Assembly (NCBI RefSeq): GCF_003917135.1
Contig: NZ_RPDI01000027.1
Coordinates: 1-37,138 of the forward strand
DNA: 37,138 nucleotides
Source of the DNA: Leucobacter chromiireducens
GTDB lineage: Bacteria; Actinomycetota; Actinomycetes; Actinomycetales; Microbacteriaceae
Direction of reading: 5' to 3'
Position 1 is the first letter of the stretch, and each line of letters opens with the position of its first letter. Of this stretch, positions 1-7,513 are shown in pieces. The notes below the pieces were generated by a model. That model was not told where the DNA came from and made no database searches. It saw nothing but the letters and a program-made list of their open reading frames with translations. The position numbers and the translations under genes are program-made.

Positions 1-2
1 CG

Positions 3-419
3 ACGGCACGCGCCGCGGCCAGCGCCGCTGCGGCCGAGCCGACGCGGGCGGCCTGGTGGTTCACGGACGGCGTGACGTCCGGCGCGCTGCACGCCGGGGC
101 GCTGACCGTCGCCGCGGGCACCGGCGGGGAGACCCCCGGTGGCGAGAATCCAGGCGGGGAGACCCCCGGCACCGAGACCCCGGGCACCGGAACCCCGGGC
201 ACCGAGACCCCGGGCACGGAGACGCCGGGCACGGAAACGCCGGCCGGCGTCACCCCGCAGGCCACGGCCGCTGAGCAGCTCGCGGTGACCGGCTCGGACA
301 CGGGGACGCTCGCGCTCCTCGGCGCGTCGATCCTCGCGCTCCTCGGCACCGCGGCGCTCGTCTTCGCCCGGCGCGGCACGCACGCGCGCACCACGGCGCT
401 GCCGGTGGTGGGGGAGTAA
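3..419 (+). CDS. C-terminal part of a wall-anchored surface protein (LAVTG sorting signal), 5' truncated by the window
   Basis: The reading frame is open from the first full codon at position 3 to TAA at 417-419, so the true start lies upstream. The first visible residues, ending AAWWFTDGVTSGALHAGAL, resemble the end of alternate (SipW-type) signal peptides, which typically read A-x-W-T-D followed by a short G-rich stretch; this is an inference because the N-terminus is missing. Next comes a low-complexity linker of PGTET repeats, then the sorting motif LAVTG, a hydrophobic segment (TLALLGASILALLGTAALVF) and a basic tail starting ARRGTHAR. LAXTG is the known recognition motif of class E sortases in high-G+C actinobacteria, so the protein is probably covalently attached to peptidoglycan. 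The visible part is too short to name the function. A strong hairpin follows the stop codon. Confidence 0.8.
   Translation, partial: TARAAASAAAAEPTRAAWWFTDGVTSGALHAGALTVAAGTGGETPGGENPGGETPGTETPGTGTPGTETPGTETPGTETPAGVTPQATAAEQLAVTGSDTGTLALLGASILALLGTAALVFARRGTHARTTALPVVGE
174..245 (+). repeat. 15-bp tandem repeat encoding the PGTET linker
   Basis: About five in-frame 15-base units (type GAGACCCCGGGCACC, at 174, 189, 204, 219 and a partial at 234) encode the Pro-Gly-Thr-Glu-Thr linker. Units differ mainly at third positions. Such linkers usually span the cell wall; copy number may vary between strains. Confidence 0.85.
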
Positions 420-439
420 CCGCGCAGCACGCCACTCTG

Positions 440-485
440 CCGGCCCCGAGGATCGCGAGCGCCCGCTCGTTCTCCTCGGGGCCGG
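440..485 (+). terminator. Hairpin downstream of the surface-protein gene
   Basis: A perfect 13-bp stem (CCGGCCCCGAGGA at 440-452, complement at 473-485) encloses a loop that can itself pair (CGAGC/GCTCG). There is no T-tract. It sits 21 bases after the stop codon at 419 and 29 bases before the kinase start at 514, so it probably ends the upstream transcript and borders the kinase promoter. Confidence 0.65.
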
Positions 486-500
486 TGGAGGTTGCGACCC

Positions 501-506
501 TAGGAT
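501..506 (+). promoter_or_regulatory. -10-like hexamer TAGGAT, leaderless start of the kinase
   Basis: TAGGAT lies 7 bases before GTG 514, the distance expected when transcription begins at the start codon. No convincing -35 is visible. Confidence 0.45.
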
Positions 507-513
507 GGGGAGC

Positions 514-1689
514 GTGGCCAACGTGAGCGAGCAGGGCGGACCGCGGGACATGCTGCGCGCCGGGTCCGCTGGGGTGTCGAGACGTCGGGCCACGTTGACT
601 GCCCTTGGCACCCTGTGCTTCTCTGCGACGGTGTTCGTCATGCTGTGGCTCACCGCTCCGGTTTCGGACGAGCTGCGCGCCTGGCAGATGGTCCTTGGCG
701 CGGTCGCGGTGCTCGGCGCGGTGCTGAGCAGATGGTTCCCGCTCGGCGGTGCGCTCGCGGCCGGGGTCGCGACGGCGGTCGGGTGGGCGCTGGGTGCGAC
801 GGTTGATCCGTTCATCCTGGCGAGTGTTGGGATCTTCGCCGTTGCCGAGCGCCGTGAGTCGCGGCGGTTCCCTGGGTGGCTGCTTGGTGCCTTCGCAGGG
901 ATCGTGGTGACCGCGCTCGTTCTGGGCAGTCCGCCGGACGCGTCGGGGTTTGAAGACCGGATGCGGTGGACACTGCTCAGCGCCATCGTCATTGCCGCGG
1001 CCTGGGTGCTCGGTGCGCACACGGGCCACGCTCGATGGGAGGCCGCCGCGCGTGCGCGCACGGAGGAACGGCTGCGTCTCGTTCGGGATGTGCACGATGC
1101 GCTTTCTCACTCGCTCGGAGCGATCGGCGTCCAAGCAGGCGTCGCAGCGCACGTTGCCGCTCTGAGGGAGCCTGAGCTGCGGGCGACCTTGCGCGACGTG
1201 GAGTCTCAGGCGCGCAGCTCGCTGCGTGAATTGAAGTCACTGTTGCAGGGCGAACGATCCGCCGAACCTGGTTCAGAAACCGCGTCGCTTCCGCTGACGA
1301 GTCTGCTTCGTGACACCGCGCGCACCGCGGAACGCACTGGCTTGGAGGTCGAACTCAACGGCATGGCGGGCGTCGACGCGCTGCCTGCTGCGATTCGCAT
1401 GACCGTGCATCGAATCGTCCAGGAAGCGGTCACGAACGCGGTCCGGCACGCCGAAGCATCAACGCTCCGCATCTCGGCGACGGTGCGGGATACCAGGGTC
1501 GAGGTGACCGTCAGCGACGATGGGATCGGCGCACCGGCCGGCGTACGCGCGGGTCATGGCCTGACCGGGATGCGGGAACGCGTGGCGCTGGTGGGTGGGG
1601 AGCTCTGCGTTGCTTCAACCCCAACGGGGCTCACGTTGACCGCCCGCCTGCCGGTGCGTGTGGCGGACGGGAAAGAGGTGCGTCCGTGA
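514..1689 (+). CDS. Sensor histidine kinase, NarL/DesK-type (HisKA_3)
   Basis: This is an integral-membrane histidine kinase of the HPK7 class that should autophosphorylate and pass phosphate to the response regulator beginning at 1686. Four to five hydrophobic segments fill about residues 30-170. The H-box RLVRDVHDALSHSLGAI follows (phospho-acceptor His about 194), then the HATPase_c core with the N-box EAVTNAVRHA (about 304-313), DDGIG (about 335-339) and GHGLTGM (about 347-353). I chose GTG 514 because a -10-like TAGGAT sits 7 bases upstream; an in-frame ATG at 505 would add three residues but overlaps that hexamer. The stop overlaps the regulator start by four bases (GTGA), indicating translational coupling. 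No extracellular sensor domain is visible, so the stimulus is unknown; sensing through the membrane or through the linked ABC transporter is plausible. Confidence 0.9.
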   Translation: MANVSEQGGPRDMLRAGSAGVSRRRATLTALGTLCFSATVFVMLWLTAPVSDELRAWQMVLGAVAVLGAVLSRWFPLGGALAAGVATAVGWALGATVDPFILASVGIFAVAERRESRRFPGWLLGAFAGIVVTALVLGSPPDASGFEDRMRWTLLSAIVIAAAWVLGAHTGHARWEAAARARTEERLRLVRDVHDALSHSLGAIGVQAGVAAHVAALREPELRATLRDVESQARSSLRELKSLLQGERSAEPGSETASLPLTSLLRDTARTAERTGLEVELNGMAGVDALPAAIRMTVHRIVQEAVTNAVRHAEASTLRISATVRDTRVEVTVSDDGIGAPAGVRAGHGLTGMRERVALVGGELCVASTPTGLTLTARLPVRVADGKEVRP

Positions 1690-2351
1690 GCACGATCCGG
1701 GTGCTGATCGCCGACGACGAGGCCGTGATTCGTGCTTCGCTGCGGCTCTTGGTGGAGCACGAGCCAGGCATGTCGGTGATCGGCGAGGCCGCTGAGGGTA
1801 GAGCGGCCGTCGAGCTGGCGCGCGAGTATCGGCCCGATGTGGTGCTCATGGACGTGCAGATGCCGCGGATGAACGGACTCGACGCGACTCGCTCGCTGTG
1901 CTTGGAGGAGGCGGGGCCGAGGGTGATCGTGCTGACGACGTTCGACCTGGATGAGTATGTGTTCGAGGCATTGCGCGCGGGCGCGTCGGGGTTCCTCCTC
2001 AAGAACAGCCCACCGAGCGAGGTACTGCGCGCGATTCGTGTCGCACACGACGGGGAGGCGCTGCTCGCCCCGGAGGTGACCAGGCGCCTGATCGACCGCT
2101 TCGCCGGCCCGTCACGCGGTCACATCGCCGAGTCCGGAGTGGAACGTCTCACGGAACGGGAACGGGAGACGCTGCAATGGATCGGGCTGGGTCGATCCAA
2201 CGCGGAGATCGCTGCTGCGTTGTTCGTCACCCAGACAACGGTGCGCACGTACGTGAGCCGTATCCTCTCGAAGCTCGGTGCGCGGGATCGGGCGCAACTG
2301 GTCGTGGTGGCGTACGAAGCCGGGCTGGTCGGCACACGGCCCTCGGGCTGA
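1686..2351 (+). CDS. LuxR/NarL-family response regulator
   Basis: A 221-residue two-domain regulator. The receiver domain holds the acidic pair D10-D11, the phospho-acceptor D56 in LMDVQMP, T84/T85 in VLTTFD and K106 in LLKNS. A C-terminal LuxR-type helix-turn-helix (about 155-215, beginning LTERERETLQWIG and containing NAEIAAAL and TVRTYVSRIL) should bind DNA as a dimer after phosphorylation. It starts at a GTG overlapping the kinase stop. The cognate kinase is upstream and an ABC exporter is downstream, so the likely target is the exporter promoter in the 63-base gap that follows; this is inferred from context. Confidence 0.93.
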   Translation: MSTIRVLIADDEAVIRASLRLLVEHEPGMSVIGEAAEGRAAVELAREYRPDVVLMDVQMPRMNGLDATRSLCLEEAGPRVIVLTTFDLDEYVFEALRAGASGFLLKNSPPSEVLRAIRVAHDGEALLAPEVTRRLIDRFAGPSRGHIAESGVERLTERERETLQWIGLGRSNAEIAAALFVTQTTVRTYVSRILSKLGARDRAQLVVVAYEAGLVGTRPSG

Positions 2352-2380
2352 GCGCCGGGGATTGTCAACTCTCGCAGACT

Positions 2381-2398
2381 GACACGGAGCACGGTGTC
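2381..2398. promoter_or_regulatory. Imperfect 18-bp palindrome, candidate response-regulator operator
   Basis: GACACGGAGCACGGTGTC has matching outer arms GACAC/GTGTC and seven of nine symmetric pairs. It lies 17 bases before the ATPase start at 2415. NarL-family regulators bind inverted repeats, but no footprint supports this one. Confidence 0.3.
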
Positions 2399-2414
2399 CG
2401 GTTGGCTGGGAGAC

Positions 2415-3170
2415 ATGATCGAAGTCAGCCATCTCGTCAAACGTCGCGGCTCGCGTGCAGTCGTCGACGACGTCAGTTTCACCGCCGCGACCGGGCGCGT
2501 CACCGGGTTTCTCGGCCCGAACGGGGCGGGCAAGTCGAGCACGCTACGCATCCTGCTCGGCCTCGACCGGGCCACCTCCGGCACCGCCCTGATCGGCGGG
2601 AAACCCTACCGTTCCCTGAATCAGCCGCTCCTCAAGGTGGGGGCGATGCTCGATGGCCCCGGCGCGAACACGGGCCGAACGGCCAAGGCGCACCTGCGTT
2701 GGGTGGCGCAGTCGAACTCGATCCCGGCCGCACGGGGTGACGAGGTGCTCGCTCTCACCGGGCTGCAGGACGCAGCGAAGGAGCGGATCGGTGGATTCTC
2801 ACTGGGGATGGGGCAGCGGCTCGGGATCGCGACCGCACTCCTCGGTGACCCCGATGTACTGATCCTTGATGAACCGACGAACGGCCTCGATCCTGACGGC
2901 ATCCGGTGGATGCGCCGGTTCCTGCGCTCACTCGCCGACGCGGGGAAAGCCGTGCTCGTGTCCAGTCATCTGATGAGCGAGATGGAAGACACCGCTGACG
3001 ATTTCGTCGTGATCGCGAAAGGCAGAGTCCTCGCCTCCGGCACCGCAGCCGAGGTCACGGGCGCGCACGCGAGCCTGGAAGACGCGTTCTTCGCGCTCAC
3101 CGACGACCATGCGGAGTATCGCGCCGCGAGCGACACCCCCAGCATCGGTGATGGTGCGGGGCAGCGATGA
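2415..3170 (+). CDS. ABC transporter ATP-binding protein (drug/antibiotic-export type)
   Basis: A 251-residue nucleotide-binding subunit that would power the two permeases encoded downstream. It has Walker A GPNGAGKSS (about 34-42), an ABC signature reading FSLGMGQRLGIA, Walker B VLILDEPTNGLD, and the switch histidine in VSSHLM. The order and spacing resemble BcrA/DrrA-like exporters (ABC-2 superfamily). I chose ATG 2415 because MIEVSHLVKRRG is the normal beginning of this family and GGGAGA precedes it, although the spacing is short; a GTG at 2394 would add seven residues. The stop overlaps the next gene by four bases (ATGA). The substrate cannot be told from sequence; antimicrobial peptides or other cell-envelope stressors would be usual for a kinase-linked exporter. 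Confidence 0.88.
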   Translation: MIEVSHLVKRRGSRAVVDDVSFTAATGRVTGFLGPNGAGKSSTLRILLGLDRATSGTALIGGKPYRSLNQPLLKVGAMLDGPGANTGRTAKAHLRWVAQSNSIPAARGDEVLALTGLQDAAKERIGGFSLGMGQRLGIATALLGDPDVLILDEPTNGLDPDGIRWMRRFLRSLADAGKAVLVSSHLMSEMEDTADDFVVIAKGRVLASGTAAEVTGAHASLEDAFFALTDDHAEYRAASDTPSIGDGAGQR

Positions 3171-3922
3171 TCGCGCTCATCCACTCGGAAGCGACGAAGC
3201 TGCGAACCACGAAAGCGACGTGGATTCTCGGGCTGGTCACGGTGCTCGGCACACTGCCGCTGGCGTGGACGAACGCTGTATCCTCTGCCGATCTTCCCGC
3301 TGACAGTGAGTTGCTGTTCTCTTCCGTCCCCATTCCGCCCGAGTATCAGGGCTTCGAAATGGCCGGCTTCGGATATGTGCTGATCGTCGCCCTGGCTGCG
3401 CTCTGGTCGGGCAGCGAATACGGGAGCGGCAAGCAAATCCGCACCACCCTGGTTGCGACCCCGAAGCGCCTCCGCGTCTTCATCGTGAAAGCCGTGCTGC
3501 TGGCCGTCCTCGTCGCGCTCATCGCGTTCGTCACGATGACCGGCACCATCATGATCACTCACGCCGCAGCGGAGACCGGAATCGACCCGTGGACGTTGAC
3601 GCCCGCGATCTGGGCGAACCTCGGCGGTGTCACCCTTGCCTGGACGCTGACCGCGCTGATCGCCTTCGCCGTCGGCACCCTGGCCCGAACCGCGATCCTG
3701 CCGCTCATCCTGATCGTGCCGCTCGTGATCGGCGTCGGCGACTTCCTCGCGGGATTCTGGGCGGGCGCGAGATTCCTGCCCACAACGGCGGGAGCAGCGC
3801 TGTACAACGATCCGGCCTCCGGCACCTTCCTCGACCCCGCGATGGGCGCGCTCGTGCACGCAGGGTGGGCGATCGTCCTCCTGGTGTCTGCCGGCGTGGT
3901 CTTCACTCGCCGAGACCTGTAG
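3167..3922 (+). CDS. ABC-2 type permease, first of a paralogous pair
   Basis: A 251-residue membrane protein with about six hydrophobic segments (one near residues 15-35, one near 65-85 and four between about 105 and 250). It is the membrane subunit for the ATPase encoded immediately upstream, with which it overlaps by four bases. The central part (FEMAGFGYVLIV, then GSEYGSGKQIRTTLVATPKR) is clearly related to the same region of the next gene, so the pair arose by duplication and probably forms a heterodimeric channel. No substrate-specific motif is recognisable. Confidence 0.85.
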   Translation: MIALIHSEATKLRTTKATWILGLVTVLGTLPLAWTNAVSSADLPADSELLFSSVPIPPEYQGFEMAGFGYVLIVALAALWSGSEYGSGKQIRTTLVATPKRLRVFIVKAVLLAVLVALIAFVTMTGTIMITHAAAETGIDPWTLTPAIWANLGGVTLAWTLTALIAFAVGTLARTAILPLILIVPLVIGVGDFLAGFWAGARFLPTTAGAALYNDPASGTFLDPAMGALVHAGWAIVLLVSAGVVFTRRDL

Positions 3923-3931
3923 GAGACGCAG

Positions 3932-4699
3932 ATGACACGCCTCAGCTTCCTGCACACCCTGCGCGCGGAGTTCACCAAGACCCTGACGCTCCGCAGCATC
4001 CAGGCGACGCTCGCCGCAGCGTTCGTCGTGCCCGCGGCGCTCGCGCTCGCCTCCGGGCTCGCATTCGATCCTGCCAGCGGCGCACAGTTTCCCATCGAAT
4101 CACACGGCTTCGAGACGGCAGGGTTCGGACAACCACTCGTGATCCTGCTCGCCGCGCTCATCAGCGGCACCGAGTATCTCGACGGGCAACTCCGCACCAC
4201 CCTCATCGCGACCCCGAAACGAGGGCGAGTGCTCGCCGCGAAGTTCCTCATCGTCGCCGCGCTCAGCGCACTGATCGGCTGGGGTGCTCTCGGAGGCTCC
4301 GTGCTCATGAAGCACGCGGCACTCGGGGCGCACGGCCTCGCGCCCGATCAGTTCACCGCCGGGATGGGGTGGAACCTCCTCGGCGTCGGCATCAACTACG
4401 CCCTGATCTCACTCATCGCCGCAGCCATCACCATCATCGCCCGCACCTTCATTGTGACCCTCGTCGTGCTCGTTCCCCTCGTCCTCGGTGTCACGATCTC
4501 CCTGGTCGGCGTGATCCCGCTGCTGAAGTACCTCCCCGACCTCGCCGGGATCCAACTCCTCATGCCCTACCCTGGCGTCGGCGTGCTCGAACCAGTCCCT
4601 GGAGGCCTCGTGATGACGCTGTGGGCGGTGGTGCTCAGCGGCATCGCTACGGCAGTATTTCTCACCCGCGACTCGCCGGCCGCCGAGCCACTGAGTTGA
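3932..4699 (+). CDS. ABC-2 type permease, second of a paralogous pair
   Basis: A 255-residue, six-segment membrane protein paralogous to the preceding permease: compare FETAGFGQPLVILLAALIS and LRTTLIATPKRGRV with the neighbour. It starts nine bases after the neighbour's stop, with GGAGACGCAG just upstream of ATG 3932, so it belongs to the same operon. It ends the kinase-regulator-exporter unit and is followed by a hairpin before the convergent dapD gene. Function is inferred from operon position and fold; the substrate is unknown. Confidence 0.85.
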   Translation: MTRLSFLHTLRAEFTKTLTLRSIQATLAAAFVVPAALALASGLAFDPASGAQFPIESHGFETAGFGQPLVILLAALISGTEYLDGQLRTTLIATPKRGRVLAAKFLIVAALSALIGWGALGGSVLMKHAALGAHGLAPDQFTAGMGWNLLGVGINYALISLIAAAITIIARTFIVTLVVLVPLVLGVTISLVGVIPLLKYLPDLAGIQLLMPYPGVGVLEPVPGGLVMTLWAVVLSGIATAVFLTRDSPAAEPLS

Positions 4700-4748
4700 C
4701 GGTTCGCGCCCACGAGAGCACGGAGGGGCAGGCAGACAGGCCGGCAGG

Positions 4749-4779
4749 CAGGCCCGGACGGGAACCGTCGCCGGGCCTG
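4749..4779. terminator. Bidirectional hairpin between the exporter operon and dapD
   Basis: Arms CAGGCCCGG (4749-4757) and CCGGGCCTG (4771-4779) pair perfectly, and inner bases ACGG/CCGT extend the stem over a GAA loop with a two-base bulge. The genes converge here, so one structure can serve both strands. Confidence 0.7.
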
Positions 4780-4785
4780 TCTGGC

Positions 4786-5742
4786 CTACGCGTGCAGCGC
4801 GGCGTTCAGCACGATGCCGGATCCCTCGCGGGGCAGCGCCTCGACCGCGCCGGTGCGCGAGTTGCGGCGGAAGAGCAGCTGGGCGACGCCCGAGAGCTCA
4901 ACCGCCTTCACCTCGACGGGCTCGCCTGCCGAATCGGCGGTGCCCTGCGGCAGGACGACCTTCGTGCCGGCGGTGACGTAGAGCCCCGCCTCGACGACGC
5001 TGTCGTCGCCGATCGAGATGCCGACGCCGGAGTTCGCGCCGAGCAGCGCACGCTCGCCGATCGTGATCCGCTGCGTGCCGCCACCGGACAGGGTGCCCAT
5101 GATCGAAGCGCCGCCGCCGATGTCGGAGCCGTCGCCAACGACGACGCCCTGCGAAATGCGGCCCTCCACCATCGAGGCGCCGAGCGTGCCGGCGTTGAAG
5201 TTCACGAAGCCCTCGTGCATCACCGTGGTGCCGGGCGCGAGATACGCCCCGAGGCGCACGCGCGACGCGTCGGCGATGCGCACGCCGGCCGGAACGACGT
5301 AGTCGGTGAGGCGCGGGAACTTGTCGAGGCCCACCGCGGTGATCCCGGCGCGCTTCAGCTGCGGCAGGCGCGCCGCGTAGTCCTCGGGCAGCATGGGGCC
5401 GGCGCTCGTCCACGCGATGTTCGGCAGCTTGCCGAAGATGCCGTCGAGGTTCAGCGAGTTCGGCAGTGCGAGGCAGTGCGACAGCAGGTGGAGACGGAGG
5501 TACGCGTCCTCGGTGCTCGCCGGGGCGGCGTCGAGGTCGATCTCAACATTCACGAAGCGCAGCTCGACGCCGCGCGCCTCGTCCGCGCCCGTCAGGCCGG
5601 CGAGCTCGGCCGGCGCGATCCAGGGATCACGGTCCTCGGGGCGCTGTCCGAGCGCGGGAGCGGGGAACCAGGCGTCGAGGGTGGTACCGTCAGCGGCGAT
5701 CGTAGCGATTCCGGCGGCCCAGGCGTAGCGGGTCTCAGTCAT
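4786..5742 (-). CDS. dapD: 2,3,4,5-tetrahydropyridine-2,6-dicarboxylate N-succinyltransferase
   Basis: DapD transfers succinyl from succinyl-CoA to tetrahydrodipicolinate in the succinylase branch of meso-diaminopimelate and lysine synthesis. The 318-residue length matches the actinobacterial form (about 317) and not the shorter proteobacterial enzyme. The C-terminal half is a left-handed beta-helix of hexapeptide repeats (for example [35 protein letters not shown] and [16 protein letters not shown]). The start is ATG 5742 ([11 protein letters not shown]); a -10-like TAGCAT lies 7 bases upstream, suggesting a leaderless transcript. It is divergent from dapE, which acts later in the same pathway, so the 62-base gap between them probably carries both promoters. 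Confidence 0.93.
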   Translation of the reverse strand: MTETRYAWAAGIATIAADGTTLDAWFPAPALGQRPEDRDPWIAPAELAGLTGADEARGVELRFVNVEIDLDAAPASTEDAYLRLHLLSHCLALPNSLNLDGIFGKLPNIAWTSAGPMLPEDYAARLPQLKRAGITAVGLDKFPRLTDYVVPAGVRIADASRVRLGAYLAPGTTVMHEGFVNFNAGTLGASMVEGRISQGVVVGDGSDIGGGASIMGTLSGGGTQRITIGERALLGANSGVGISIGDDSVVEAGLYVTAGTKVVLPQGTADSAGEPVEVKAVELSGVAQLLFRRNSRTGAVEALPREGSGIVLNAALHA

Positions 5743-5749
5743 ACACACA

Positions 5750-5755
5750 ATGCTA
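5750..5755 (-). promoter_or_regulatory. -10-like TAGCAT for dapD
   Basis: Read on the minus strand, TAGCAT is followed by 7 bases and then the dapD ATG, consistent with leaderless transcription. Confidence 0.5.
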
Positions 5756-5792
5756 GCGAAGCCCCGGCGCCCACGGGCCAGCGCCGACGCCC

Positions 5793-5798
5793 TAGGCT
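5793..5798 (+). promoter_or_regulatory. -10-like TAGGCT for dapE
   Basis: TAGGCT is followed by GGACGG and then GTG 5805, consistent with a leaderless dapE transcript. No clear -35 is seen. Confidence 0.5.
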
Positions 5799-5804
5799 GG
5801 ACGG

Positions 5805-6932
5805 GTGAGCACCCAGGACACCCAGCGCCCAGCATTCCGCCTCGATCCAGCAGCCGGCCCGGTCGGGCTGACGCGGCAGCTCTGCGACATCCCGTCGGTG
5901 TCCGGCGACGAACGCGCCATCGCCGACGCGGTTGCCGCGGTGCTCTCGGAGCACGCGCCGCACCTGCACGTGACGCGCGACGGGGACACCATCATCGCGC
6001 GCACCGAGCTCGGCCGCGCGCGCCGCGTCGCGATCGCCGGTCACCTCGACACGGTGCCGATCAACGACAACCTTCCCGTGCGTGATGTCGTCGAGCCCGA
6101 GACGGGCGAGGCGATGATCTGGGGGCGCGGCACGGTCGACATGAAGGCCGGCGTCGCGGTGCAGCTCGCGCTCGCGGTCGAGCTCGCCGAGCCGGCCGTC
6201 GACCTCACCTGGGTCTGGTACGACCACGAGGAGGTGGCGTCCGAGCTCAGCGGCCTCGGCCGTGCGATGCGCAACCACCCCGAGCTGTTCGCCGCCGACT
6301 TCGCGATCCTGGGAGAGCCGTCCAACGGCACGATTGAGGGCGGCTGCAACGGCACCCTCCGGGCCCGCGTCGCGCTCACGGGGAAGCGGGCGCACTCGGC
6401 GCGCAGCTGGATGGGGATCAACGCGATCCACCGCGCCGGGGCGCTGCTCGCCCGCCTCGACGCCTACGAGGCGGAGCGCGTCGTGGTGGACGGCCTGGAG
6501 TACCGCGAGGGGCTCAACGCGGTGCGGATCGAGGGTGGGGTCGCCGGCAACGTGATCCCGGATCGCTGCGTCATCGAGGTGAACTATCGCTTTGCCCCGA
6601 GCCGGTCGGGGGAGGAAGCGGTCGCCTTCGTGCGCGAGTTCTTCGCCGACGCCGACGAGGTGGACATCGTCGACCTGTCGCCGGGTGCGCGTCCCGGGCT
6701 CGACGCACCGCTCGCCCAGCGCTTCGTCGCAGCGGTGGGGCAGGAGCCGAGCGCCAAGCTCGGCTGGACCGACGTGTCACGCTTCTCCGCGCTCGGGATC
6801 CCGGCCGTGAACTTTGGTCCGGGCAACGCGCTCCTCGCGCACGCCGACGACGAGCGCGTGCCTGTTGCGCAGATTGAGCACGGCTATGCGGCCCTCAAGG
6901 ACTGGCTTTCCGCCCCGCTCGGCGAAAACTGA
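5805..6932 (+). CDS. dapE: Succinyl-diaminopimelate desuccinylase
   Basis: DapE hydrolyses N-succinyl-LL-diaminopimelate to LL-diaminopimelate and succinate, downstream of DapD. It is a 375-residue M20 zinc peptidase. Visible metal-site and catalytic residues are H80 in GHLDTVP, D112 in [10 protein letters not shown] and the Glu pair 142-143 in WYDHEEVAS, followed by [14 protein letters not shown]. The dimerisation (lid) domain occupies roughly residues 185-295. The GTG start is supported by the -10-like TAGGCT six bases upstream; no Shine-Dalgarno is present. It is divergent from dapD, and together they supply diaminopimelate for lysine or cell-wall synthesis (some Microbacteriaceae use other diamino acids in peptidoglycan). 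Confidence 0.93.
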   Translation: MSTQDTQRPAFRLDPAAGPVGLTRQLCDIPSVSGDERAIADAVAAVLSEHAPHLHVTRDGDTIIARTELGRARRVAIAGHLDTVPINDNLPVRDVVEPETGEAMIWGRGTVDMKAGVAVQLALAVELAEPAVDLTWVWYDHEEVASELSGLGRAMRNHPELFAADFAILGEPSNGTIEGGCNGTLRARVALTGKRAHSARSWMGINAIHRAGALLARLDAYEAERVVVDGLEYREGLNAVRIEGGVAGNVIPDRCVIEVNYRFAPSRSGEEAVAFVREFFADADEVDIVDLSPGARPGLDAPLAQRFVAAVGQEPSAKLGWTDVSRFSALGIPAVNFGPGNALLAHADDERVPVAQIEHGYAALKDWLSAPLGEN

Positions 6933-6988
6933 ACGACTCCGCACGTCATCCGGGGTCTCCGAGTTCGCCTTGCTCACTCGCGGACCGA

Positions 6989-6994
6989 TAAAAT
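6989..6994 (+). promoter_or_regulatory. -10 hexamer TAAAAT for the DUF3117 gene
   Basis: TAAAAT is an unusually A+T-rich word for this region and lies 34 bases before ATG 7029, leaving room for a short leader with a ribosome site. A -35 at a good distance is not clear (TTGCTC at 6970-6975 is too close). Confidence 0.5.
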
Positions 6995-7017
6995 GGATAC
7001 GAACCACCAAACTATGC

Positions 7018-7024
7018 GAGGAGG
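7018..7024 (+). promoter_or_regulatory. Strong ribosome binding site GAGGAGG
   Basis: GAGGAGG ends four bases before ATG 7029 and decides this start over an in-frame ATG at 6993, which would put 12 extra residues ahead of the conserved MAAMKPRTGDGP beginning. Confidence 0.8.
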
Positions 7025-7028
7025 CGTC

Positions 7029-7199
7029 ATGGCTGCAATGAAACCGAGGACTGGGGATGGACCCATGGAGGCGGTGCGTGAAAGCAGGCTGATCGTCGTT
7101 CGTGTTCCGCTCGAGGGCGGGGGACGACTCGTGGTGTCGGTGAACGACCAGGAAGCCGCCGAGCTGCGCGATGTGCTCGCCGGCGTGCTCGACGGCTAG
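7029..7199 (+). CDS. DUF3117 family small conserved protein
   Basis: A 56-residue protein beginning MAAMKPRTGDGPMEAV and continuing RLIVVRVPLEGGGRLVV, the hallmark of the DUF3117 family, which is widespread and highly conserved in actinobacteria. Biochemical function is not known to me. No signal peptide or membrane segment is visible, so it is probably cytosolic. A canonical Shine-Dalgarno, its own -10 element and a very strong terminator immediately downstream suggest an independent, well-expressed monocistronic unit. Conservation far exceeds what is typical for such a short hypothetical protein. Confidence 0.92.
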   Translation: MAAMKPRTGDGPMEAVRESRLIVVRVPLEGGGRLVVSVNDQEAAELRDVLAGVLDG

Positions 7200-7231
7200 A
7201 CACCCCAGCGCGCGCCACGGTGGCGCACGCG

Positions 7232-7267
7232 ACAGGCCCGGCTCCTCACCCGAGGAGCCGGGCCTGT
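7232..7267 (+). terminator. Strong intrinsic terminator after the DUF3117 gene
   Basis: A perfect 16-bp stem (ACAGGCCCGGCTCCTC at 7232-7247, complement at 7252-7267) with loop ACCC, followed by TGTGTCT. It starts 33 bases after the stop codon. Confidence 0.85.
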
Positions 7268-7513
7268 TGTGTCTCCCCGAGCGCCGGCGAGGCCGCGAAC
7301 TCGGGGGAGCGCGCGATGCCAGGCAGTGCCTCGCCGGAAGCCTCCCGGCGAGTTGTGTGGACAACTGAACGCGACGTGACGCCGCGAGGAAGCTTCAGTG
7401 ACGGTGGTGCGTGTCGCCGACGGCGGTGAATGCGCCGCACAGACTGGATTTCGGCGTGGTCAGATGGGCCGCGGCCGTCCACCACTTCTGAAGACATCTG
7501 GGAGCCAGTCACT
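7268..7513 (+). promoter_or_regulatory. Leader/promoter region of the phosphodiesterase gene with two small dyads
   Basis: With the terminator, this makes 314 bases without a gene (7200-7513). It holds a hairpin (CTCGCCGG at 7330-7337 with CCGGCGAG at 7345-7352) immediately followed by a second dyad, AGTTGT-GTGG-ACAACT (7351-7366), which looks like a small operator. No convincing -35/-10 pair is visible. GGGAG at about 7500-7504 may be the ribosome site for GTG 7514. Confidence 0.4.

Noticed and set aside
3589..5808. A 739-codon open frame on the plus strand spanning the second permease and dapD
   Set aside because: It runs out of frame through two recognised genes, is extremely Arg-rich and contains no domain; high G+C lowers stop frequency in shadow frames.
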